From positions 20,052-84,051 of the forward strand of contig JAOBSW010000894.1 of NCBI GenBank assembly GCA_026214975.1: a stretch of 64,000 bases of DNA. The letters are read 5' to 3'. Origin of the DNA: Gentiana macrophylla (taxonomy: Eukaryota; Streptophyta; Magnoliopsida; Gentianales; Gentianaceae). Of this stretch, positions 55,420 through 64,000 are shown piece after piece. A program made the position numbers and the translations under genes. The notes beneath the pieces were generated by a model, which saw only the letters and a program-made list of their open reading frames with translations, did not search any database and had not been told where the DNA came from. Position 1 is the first letter of the stretch. Every line of letters begins with the position of its first letter.

Positions 55420-57470
55420 TCAAAGAATGATTAGAAGAATTGTACATACCAAATTCAAATTACATAAATCTAAGTTCGTAAAGTCGAATAAACGCTCAAC
55501 AAAAGTTCGTGGAAGAAGAATAAAGTAAGAGGTTGCGCCAAGAGTCGGCTCGGCATCGGAGACGACGGACCATATTTCGGGCCCAGAGATTCCCGTGTTC
55601 GAACTCCTCACCAGATCGATAGTATAGATTCTCCGCCTTAGGGTTATAGAATTACGGGCGCGGCGAAGCCGACACGCCAAACTCGGGTAAGCCTCCGTGA
55701 GCCTGAATCACCGCTTATTGTAAAGCCGCCCATCCCGCCATGTGCATCATCACCGCCTGGTCATCATCAAGCTCTTTCGATCGCCGATACTCGAGGATCG
55801 CGATCCTTCCCGGGCCGCCGACTGGGAAGGAGCTTTTCCACCGACCTTCGTGAGCATCCTCTCGGTCAAAGAAGCAATGCGGCGCTACCGCAGCCTTTCA
55901 AGTCCACCGCCAGATCGCCGCCTTTTTCTCCAGGACTTGCGAGTCACTTTGTGTCCTGGTCGTCATTGGCGATGCGCCCAACTCATCCTCGCCTTCTTTA
56001 TCTCGACGCCCGCCTCTTTCGCGCGTGAGCCTCCACTAGACTCCAATCCGCCATGGCGGCGCTTTTCTTGGTGGTCTCATCGAGCAACGAGCTTAATCTT
56101 CCTTCATATCTCTTCTTCGCATCGATCGGCACATCCAGCCTCATGCCGAGGTGGTTGGTCTAAAAACAACAACAAACGAAAAAGCAAAATGTGTCGCTTA
56201 GCGTGAATAAAGGACAAGCGATTTATAAAAGCAGAAAAAGTGGAGTGACTTACCAGCGACACAACTTTCGCTGAACGTAAGATAGAACCTTGTTCTCCAT
56301 AGATTGCGCTTATCTTCGGCAATCGTTCATATCGATCTCGCCTCTCGACAGGGTCTCACCGACTTTGTCCTTTCCGCCGATCTCTCACCAAGTCGGGCAG
56401 AGTTGACCTCTTTCTCGGTTGTCGAGCGACGCTCGACCTCCTCGCCGCCAATCGTGGTCACATCGACCAGTGGCCTCACATCTTCATCTCGCAGTTGAAC
56501 CATAGCGAAAGTGGAAAATACGAGCGAGGTCGGGCGGGGAGCGAGCCGAATCATCGGCTCGACATCCAAGCACGCCCTTGGACGGCCGTGTGCCGAGTTG
56601 CCTTGAGTGGGAAGAGCTCCCTCCAAAGCATTGGGGAGTTGTCCTCTCTCGATAACCTTAGCGTAAAAGTCGCTCGACCCCTGCGGCGGAGCGAGCTTGA
56701 CCTTCGGCTCGAGGACTTGTGTAGGTCGGAGATGATCGAGAACTTTCCTAACGCAAAAGAAAAAACAAGATTAATATCATCAATAAGGCCAAGTCATAGA
56801 TCTCGACAAAACAAAAACAAAGATGTAAAAATATCCTACGGCTCTCTTGGTCTACTACATGAAGTTGTCGAGTAGGCATCGGGCCCGCATCCTCCGGGCC
56901 AGCCGCTAACTCGCATGTAAGGCTCAGATTCGGTGACACCTCAAACCGAGGTTATCCATCTTACGGCCTCTCGGCGGGCGGGATCACCACCCGCTTTATC
57001 TCTGCTTCTTGCCCTCGACCTCCACCGCTCTATGTAACCGGGTTGTCCGAGCCGTGACGGAGGAAGAAAATCGCGTTTCCAATCACCGTGTGATGAAGGC
57101 CCTTGACACAAACTCGTGTCGCTTTTCCTCCGTTGGAAGGTATGCTACGCTTTGTCCGGCATACCCGTAATTTTATAGTAGTAATGGAAGAGGGATCAAA
57201 ATGCAGACTCCCGCCACTCGGCAAGCTATTACAAACCCCATCGTAATCCTAATAGCATTGGGGCTAATCGAGAAACACTTATCTCATAAAGTGATTCAGA
57301 TCGTTGTGATACCGGGTACAATGGAAACCTCCACCCGCTAGGTCGGGCTTCAGACACGGGTAACCTTCCGGGCTCATCAAAGATATTGGTGTTGCTCTCA
57401 TTGAAGTCGAATTTCAAATCGAGGCCCCACAATACCAAATTTATGGAATATTTTGGTAGCATCATCTAAA
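55420..57470 (-). pseudogene. Element G antisense gene remnant (Transposase_28-like)
   Basis: Highly broken on the minus strand. Near 57280-57200 the translation across frames includes SPNAIRITMGFVIACRVAGV and a PLPLLL stretch, matching the pattern of the PF04195-like domain seen in element E's antisense gene 2. Other open pieces (57465-57229, 57224-57030, 56939-56748, 56626-56327) carry fragments of it or of its charged C-terminal tail. No intact frame. Function is unknown. Confidence 0.5.
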
Positions 57471-58077
57471 GAAAGTGGCTATGAGACAACCTTTGGGACC
57501 CTTTCCATCCATCCTAGTAACTAATTTCTTAGGTTTAGTAGTGACAGGGGAGATGATTCTACTGTGCTCGCCGGAAACGGACTTGGGGGGACGATCGTAA
57601 AGCAGTGGGCATGATTTTAAGTTTGGCTAGGAGAAGATGATTCACTACCCCTATCGATTCTCAGAGCACTACTTGACATTGATAAGTGCATAAAGAAGAA
57701 GGAGAAGGCAAGAAAATGCTTACTTGGTGTTTGGAGTTTATGTAGAGGAAATGGCATAATGAACTCTCGCCCAAACTTTCTCCTCTTATGCTTGCAAAAT
57801 GTTTGAAATGAGGTGAAAGGACGGATTTGAGTGGGTTATAATCCCACACAAATTGCGATAGTCAATGTGATGGCGTTATGGTTAACGTAAAAAGGACGCC
57901 TGCTCTCAGTCAAGATACGGCATTAGTGCGCCATGACATCACGCCACGATGCCACGATTGGCTAGTGGTTATGTGGCGATACCGCTTCCCGCCCAAACAA
58001 CGACTCCAACTCAAGACAATTCCAATGATGATTTGATCTCGGACAACGGAGTCGCGCTCTCAAGTCCGGGGGGCTTA
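57471..58077. other. Element G untranslated segment before the 3' LTR
   Basis: No gene seen. It ends with a purine-rich CCGGGGGGC tract just before the LTR, the likely plus-strand primer for reverse transcription. Confidence 0.55.
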
Positions 58078-58570
58078 TGACGATACATGGTTTCACACCT
58101 CCACGTGTCGCCAACGGTTGGTCCCACGATAAGAATAAGTATCAAAGTGTATGTCGATGCCCGGACTCGGGCTACGACAATCGACTTGCTAAAGGTAGAC
58201 GATGGTCCCATCTCACCACCGTAAGTCGCTTAAGTCAAAATAGAGGATGAGTCCGCACCAACCTATGAAGACCCATTATCAAGATGGTAACTTGGGCAAG
58301 GGCAAGGCCCATGAAGGTTAAATATGACAATAGCCTAAACCGACTTAATAATAGGGTTAGGACATGCATTATCGTTATAAATACCCCGCTTCAGAACTAC
58401 GTAAAGCGCTGATTCCTGACAAAGACATTTATACGTAAGCAATCTAATACAAATTCTTAGACTCACCAGTAAATCATAAAACCTACCACACGCTCTAAGA
58501 CATTAGGGTTTTGGGTGTTCATCATTAGATCCATTCGCTCCTGGTTTAACTCCAGCGACATAATTCATCA
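58078..58570 (+). repeat. Element G 3' LTR
   Basis: Starts TGACGATACATGG and ends CATAATTCATCA. It aligns along its full length with 48899-49392, with many small indels. Confidence 0.88.
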
Positions 58571-58800
58571 TCGCCAGCCGTGATCATCGCTTTGTTTTTA
58601 GAGTTAATGAACCCTGAATTCTATGATCCTCCTCACATTTCGCATAGTGCCCTTAGCTTGTTCTTATAAGGAGAGAAATCCAAATTATTTTTTGTTTATC
58701 AAAAATCATATGTAGCAGTATCTTTGTTTGATGCATTTAATGCATTTTTATGTTTGAATTTATAAAATAGAGATTTTGTCAAGAAATTAGTACAAAATCC

Positions 58801-58841
<41 letters not shown>

Positions 58842-60195
58842 TTATTTATTTTTATTTTTAAATCCTGTCCATATCCGACTTTCGACCACTTTCATCTCGA
58901 AATATTTCCATCACTATTTTCCGTGACCTGAACTTTTGATGAATTCCCTATCCTGATTGTAACTGAATATATATTTGGGCAACAGTTATACCTGGCAGGA
59001 ATTGAAGTTCTTAAACGCCACAAGCAGTAATTTTGTCATTTTAGATGTTTTATTTTTGGTCATTTTTCATCATTTCTCAAACCACCTATCCTTTTGATAT
59101 TTTCTTCTCCACTATTGTCCTATAACCATTATCCCAAAAATTAATTTGTTTAGTTCATTTCTCAAATTATCCAGGCCGAATAATTTGCCATTTAACCAAA
59201 ATATGCGATCATTCTGCTTATAGTTATTAATATCAAATAATTGATTTTTTTGCCTTTGCGATCTATGATTAATTGTTTCTGCTATATCATATTCAATCAC
59301 TTTCTATGACTGTGTTCTTTTTTATATTTCATATTATTAGAATTCTTTATAACGTATTTTTGAAACACATATTTCGACTTGATTCAAAAAGAGTTAGTTA
59401 ATATGTTGTTTGATTTGTACTATTGAGTTTCACAAATAGCAGTAGAATACTACAAGAAGTCAAGAATATATATTAGTACTAAAAGAAAGATATTCATATT
59501 ATAGTAAATAAATAATATTGAAAAAATCGAACCTTTGCTATCTGACACACCTTGAGCAGCCTATATTAATTATGCAGAAATCACTCCTACAGTGGTTTGT
59601 AATACATCCTTAACTCTGTTCCTAATGTTTCGTCTTGCATGATCACTTGAGATCCAACAATTTTGTTCTCTTTAACATTATTTAATTTGAGATTAAATAT
59701 TTTTTGCGCCGCTTAAAATCGAAATCAAATCAAGTCACATAAAATCAATTCGAATATAATAAAGAAATAATGTATAAGTCTGAAAGTGATTGTTTGATAA
59801 CATTTTGCATCTGAAAACTGGAAAATGATTTATTTTGATTAAAATTTTAATGTATATTTTGATTACGACAAAAAATGACATTCAAATTATTATTGAAATC
59901 TAATATTATTTTATTTGATAAGTCGTCCTTACTTATTTTCATATATTTCAACTCAACGACGTCATTATGTAAAATTAGATATGTGTATTAATATTTTATT
60001 ACACTTTCATTACTATTTCATTTTCCTAAAAAAGGGTACTATTTCATAACCATCAAAATACAAGAAATACAAGAAAATACAAGAAATAAAAAAAACCATT
60101 AGAAAGTTTATGCTATATAAAGTATAAAAAGCTATATGAACAAATTGGAAAAATAAACAGTGTTAATAGTAGTGGACAAATGACATTACATAGTA
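58571..60195. other. AT-rich intergenic DNA with a (TA)n tract
   Basis: No gene recognised. A (TA)n microsatellite lies at 58805-58838. The remainder is A/T-rich with only short accidental ORFs. Confidence 0.7.
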
Positions 60196-60198
60196 CGT

Positions 60199-61130
60199 TT
60201 TTTTTTTTTTTTCCCAAAACAAAAGCTTTTATTTACGATGAAGATTTTACAACAAAACTAGCCAATGTTTCACTAAAACGCAAATTTAACGCCGCACTAC
60301 AACGCGCCTTGTAGACGCATCTATTACGCCGCCATTAGCCGCAAGACCGATGCCCGTGAATAGAATGATAGAAGTGCAACTAACTAAAAGATAAAAATTA
60401 TCCAAAAGACGGAAAGACGCCATACACGATCCTCTAGTACCATCTATTACTGCATAAATAGAAGAAACAAGCAAGCTAATACAATATTAATAAACAGATA
60501 TGAAACATAAACCAAAGCAAAGACCGCCAAGACTCCACCATGCCCTGGCAAGCCGATGCCCTTCCTAAAATACCAAACAACAAATCACGAGCCGCCACGG
60601 TAAGGATGCCACAAGTGACGGATAGACACGAAAGTTGTCACGAGTGACCGACAACAACTCGAGATTAGCAAATGAAATAGAAGCCGAAGGTCGAACCTCC
60701 GAGAAACAACTCCTCGGAACCGAACACTGCACTCATCGACCATAGAAGCCGGCAAGAAGAACATCGAGAGAGCGAAGCAACGCAAATTGGAGCAAGGCTA
60801 CGATAATTGGTGAGCTAGCAAAATCGGGATCCGGGGAGAAGAGGTCAAAAACGGAGCAGAAAAGGCCTGCCATCCGCCATCGGGTTGTCTTTCCACCGAT
60901 CCATGAAGCTCCACGCAAGACACAAAACAAAGAACCACGTAACCGCAACTCCACCACCACGATCCGGACAAGATCTAGATTAGAACCTTCAGATCCGGAG
61001 AGGAAGATAGGACGAGCTTGCAAACGGGCGGAGATTCATAGATCAAGATCAAAGAGAAAGGAACTAAAACAAAGAAAATACAATATTTACGCGCGTCGCC
61101 GGCGGATCTATATGTATGTAAACGGGTCCG
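60199..61130 (-). mobile_element. Poly(A)-tailed retroposon candidate (LINE/SINE type)
   Basis: Read on minus, a GC-richer ~0.9-kb segment ends with AATAAAAGCTTTTG and a run of about 16 A (plus-strand T run at 60199-60214). A poly(A) tail at one end, a moderate GC body and a sharp change to AT-rich flanks suggest target-primed retroposition. I find no reverse transcriptase in it and no clear target duplication; the 5' end (about 61130) is approximate. It could also be a processed copy of a host transcript. Confidence 0.4.
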
Positions 61131-61247
61131 CTGCGGGGCTCCTTAAAATAATAGAATTTACATTTTACCTATATAAAAATATTTCGATTTCCTCGATAAA
61201 AACATTTCGATCCGCCCTCGATCCGCAGAGATGACTCGATTTTTTTT

Positions 61248-62011
61248 TTAGAGATAAGTCTTGTTGAATAGTAGCTTTGCTCTAGCTTCCACTATAGTTT
61301 TCTCCAAAATATCACGAAGCATCTCTTTCGCTTCCACCCTTCCAAAATCCGATAAAACCTTCCAAAGATCGCCCACCATGATATTGTTATGCACCAAATA
61401 AACCTTTCTACTTCTAACGCCGTCCACCAAGATATTGTTATGCTCTCGGGCCGGATCATTGGACATTGTTGCAAAAGAGTTCGAGTTCGTGTTCACGCTC
61501 ATGACGTGCACGCTTACATTCACGACGCAGCGCGTTCACGACGCGCACGCTCACGCTCACGCACGCACCACCACAATAGCACATTGAATACTTGTATGAT
61601 ATGCACCCGCCGCTGCTACTTGTATCGTCCTCATCCTCATCGCCGCCGCCGCTCGCCACTTGTTGTCGCCGCAGATTTATCAACAACGTAATTCTTCCGG
61701 GAATTACTTGAAGAAATATTCTTTGCCGCCACCGCCAACAAGTTGTGAACTTCTCGAACAAACTCCTTCTCCTCCTTATCCTCCATTATTGTATTGAATG
61801 TGTTCACCCGCCGTGTACTTGTTGTTGTTCTTCTTCATTTTGTCAACAACAAGAATGTTTCTTGTGAGAAGAAAGTCGATATTCATATCACTTGAAGAAA
61901 CATTGCCGCCGCTAAGCATCGAATCCTCAAACTCCTTCTCCATATCAATATCCTCCATAGCTCCAAAGCCCAGATGGCTCGATTCTCATCATCATCGACG
62001 GCGGTTGATGA
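61248..62011 (-). pseudogene. Degenerate coding-like sequence with an internal duplication, function unknown
   Basis: The minus strand carries three open pieces (61958-61776, 61761-61456, 61523-61248) that read like one broken protein. The first begins MEDIDMEKEFEDSM, contains NVSSSD and LVVDK, and ends before a stop. About 170 bases on, a similar module restarts with MEDKEEKEF, then NISSSN and YVVDK in another frame. A GC-rich run of GCGTGAGCGTGAGCGTG-type repeats follows (about 61510-61560), then a piece ending with EAKEMLRDILEKTIVEARAK. I do not recognise a family. Confidence 0.3.
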
Positions 62012-62249
62012 AAGCTATCGCATTGCTCATCATCGAAACAAGAGAACTTCAAATCATAAGTAGATTTAGACTAAATCAAGTTTAGTTTTCAATTATTCTC
62101 CAATTCCTTGACAAAATTTTGATCCGGATCCTTCACTCTTCACAACAAGAAATTTTAGCTTCGGGTTAAATTTATAAGATTATTAAGCAAGGTAGGTCGG
62201 CTATCGGACGGTGCAAATCGCTGAAATAAAATATAAACGGATAAGATTA

Positions 62250-62395
62250 TGATATACTTTCCATAAACGGAACAAGTATAATTTATAAGGATTTTTTTAT
62301 TTTCATTTTTGAAACAATCCTTACTTTCCATAAAACGGAACAAGTATAATTTTATGGATTTTTTTAATTTTTATTTTTGGAAACAACTTTAATTT
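62250..62395. repeat. Two-copy tandem duplication of ~70 bp
   Basis: TACTTTCCATAAACGGAACA followed by AGTATAAT and a T-rich tail occurs twice in direct order (about 62258 and 62324). No coding role is seen. Confidence 0.8.
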
Positions 62396-62678
62396 TTGTT
62401 TGTTTGTTTTTTTAATAATAATAATAATAGAACCACAATCAATTCGATAAACGGGCGACATAATCAATCTCTCACGTTTGATTTTGATGAGTCTCAATTA
62501 ATTATGAGGTTGATTTCATCAAAAGTCAATGATTAGGACAGTTGTGTCACATGTAATGTCAAATTAGTTGTATCTTCATCATTACTCATTTATTATAGCA
62601 CAATTATACTCTATCACCTACGACTAAAAAATTTGTTTCTTTTTATTTATTGGAATTTTATATCCAAAACAATAATTA

Positions 62679-62913
62679 TTGTGTTTTTTATATCCGTGTG
62701 TTAAAATTAAAACATTAAATCAATCAGTAAAAGTAAAAGTGGAAAAATCAGATCTCATTCCATTAGATAATCCTTTATATAGAGGCCACGGTTACAATGT
62801 GAACACAGATTACATTGATGGCAATAAATATCTGATTGAACGTTATATAATAACCGAAAGATAATCGTCTATTGGCTTTGATGGGCGCATAATAATAGTA
62901 TTTTCCTTCAACA
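62679..62913 (-). repeat. Element H probable 3' LTR
   Basis: Starts TGTTGAAGGAAAATACT on minus right after the purine tract. The far end is uncertain; the minus strand reads AAAAAACACA at 62679. Confidence 0.45.
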
Positions 62914-63119
62914 CTTCCCTTGTGCCAAGTCAAAGCGTAAATGGTATGGATCGCTGTTTCGCTAAAAACTTGCTAAGTAACAAAACCCAGCCGACAAAAT
63001 AAAACTTGGTCAAAGGAAAAAGAGCACAACGCACCTTTAATCTTTAAGGATGACACGTGTGTATTAGACTTCCAGGAAGTCTATATCTCCCGATCCTTAC
63101 ATGATCGATCAATGAAGCT

Positions 63120-64000
63120 TTGAAAGCCTTCGTGATTCTATATTTTCACATGTTCCTCAAATATTGCTTTAGCAGCGTGACTTGGTAAACAATCACCACA
63201 TTCTCCTCGCACCTTACTTGATTCACTTGAATCTTCGAGGAGAGCTTGTTGTTGGCCGGGTTATAGAAAAACTTTGGTGATATGTGTTTTGTGTTGTCAC
63301 CCTTGATATAACCAAGCTTCATCATTCGATGCATGTCGATTATCTTCATAAATGCAAGTAGGCTCTTCGCTGGTGGAACTTAAACCACCGGGTCCTCGAA
63401 TATGTAATGATGGACCTTAACTATATACACCTCACGAACCGCCTTCATGTAGAGCAATAATCTCGTGAGTGGTTCGAGGAGGTAGCCACAAGACTTTGCT
63501 TGGTTGATCTCCAAGATATCGCTGTGTTCCTAAATGGTAAATACATAACCGGTTTGGGAACGACTTTATATGGGTCGATAGATACTCCGGGCTCTGCAAA
63601 CCAACTAATACATTGTTTGGGGTTTCAGAGAGGGTGGCGATTTTGCCGCCGACGCTTTAGAGTCTGATTTTCATTTACGGTCCCTCTTGTCTTTGTGTAG
63701 TGGAAAAATAGGCCCAAGTCAACGGTTCCTTTTGTGTATCGAAATATGTTTTTAATACCATTCCAATGACGCTGCTGCTTGAGCTGAGCTCGAATTCAGC
63801 TAACAAGTTCACCGAGAATGTAATATCTCGTCGAGTACATTGAGCTAAATACAATAATGCGCCTATTGCACTTAAGTAGGGAATTTTCACTCCCAATAGC
63901 TCTTCTCGCCATCTTCCTTTTGGGCGAAATGGATCTTTCTTTATGTCCAAACTTCACCGATCATGGGAGTGCTAACAGGTGCACTTTGTCCATATTAAAT
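63120..64000 (-). pseudogene. Element H pol: end of reverse transcriptase and RNase H
   Basis: Minus strand 63950-63675 reads MDIKKDPFRPKGR, then VKIPYLSAIGALLYLAQCTR and DITFSVNLLAEF, the conserved end of copia reverse transcriptase. The 63670-63350 stretch is an eroded RNase H. A last piece (63349-63146) has NTKHISPKFFYNPANN and IQVNQVRCEENV, the RNase H C-terminus; the usual ADLFTKS segment is lost. Several stops and frameshifts; inactive. Confidence 0.8.

Larger units (their letters stand above)
48899..58570 (+). mobile_element. Element G: Tat-type Ty3/gypsy retrotransposon
   Basis: LTRs of about 494 bp (48899-49392 and 58078-58570) share TGACGAT starts and GTCA/ATCA ends, with TATAAATA at 49204-49211 in the left copy. 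The interior has the same plan as E: gag, protease, reverse transcriptase, two RNase H domains, integrase, a tandem array, antisense remnants and a purine tract (CCGGGGGGC) before the 3' LTR. It is more decayed than E. The right flank right after the LTR does not repeat the left flank (GTGAT), though GTGAT occurs at 58580-58584, nine bases further on. Confidence 0.88.
62679..64000 (-). mobile_element. Element H: Ty1/copia fragment running off the right edge
   Basis: On minus, reading from the right edge: C-terminal reverse transcriptase, RNase H, a purine tract (ACAAGGGAAG, 62923-62914) and a probable 3' LTR start TGTTGAAGG at 62913. The LTR seems short, with a TATATAAAGG box near 62795 and a possible end near 62679. 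The 5' portion lies beyond 64000. Confidence 0.7.

Noticed and set aside
1..64000. tRNA or rRNA genes
   Set aside because: None recognised by eye; only primer-site sequences complementary to tRNA ends were found. A tRNA scan was not possible.

Overview
This is plant nuclear DNA, most likely from a dicot. The evidence is a single intact plant-type gene with 5' UTR introns, surrounded by Ty1/copia and Ty3/gypsy LTR retrotransposons of plant lineages (SIRE-like copia; Tat-type gypsy with a second RNase H and antisense genes). No species can be named from the sequence. Family and domain names below are recognition by eye; no search was run.

Layout. 1-5957: left-truncated copia element A on the minus strand. 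6329-16603: element B, a gypsy-like element with no gag-pol, exact CTTTA target duplication and four tandem arrays; a young copia element F (6714-10858, exact TTAGG duplication) sits inside its left LTR. 16643-23713: two copies of a ~0.9 kb SIRE-like LTR (called C) around a partial reverse transcriptase, a promoter-like patch and a possible organelle-derived stretch. 23714-40553: decayed copia element D on the plus strand; its 3' LTR is split by E (28016-39722), a Tat-type gypsy element with near-identical 5-bp flanks (TTTCG/TTTTG). 41792-42260: a MITE-like element with a perfect 10-bp duplication, just upstream of the only convincing host gene.

The host gene spans about 42500-48700. It has two introns in the 5' UTR, an upstream ORF, and one uninterrupted 1024-codon CDS (45040-48114) for a J-domain protein with a four-cysteine motif and two DUF3444-like domains. 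A second Tat-type element, G (48899-58570), begins 785 bp after its stop codon. 58571-64000 holds AT-rich intergenic DNA, a poly(A)-tailed retroposon candidate, a degenerate duplicated coding-like stretch, and a minus-strand copia fragment (H) running off the right edge.

The genes form no pathway. The window is one compact-CDS gene island in layered retrotransposon insertions, and the insertion order can be read: B before F, D before E. I did not find a new defence, metabolic or regulatory system. The points most worth a second look are the antisense genes shared by E, G and (as a remnant) B, the tandem arrays in the same elements, the MITE and uORF at the DnaJ gene, and an inverted duplication in F. 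Many breaks in E and G are single-base indels, so assembly or consensus error should be excluded before they are called dead.
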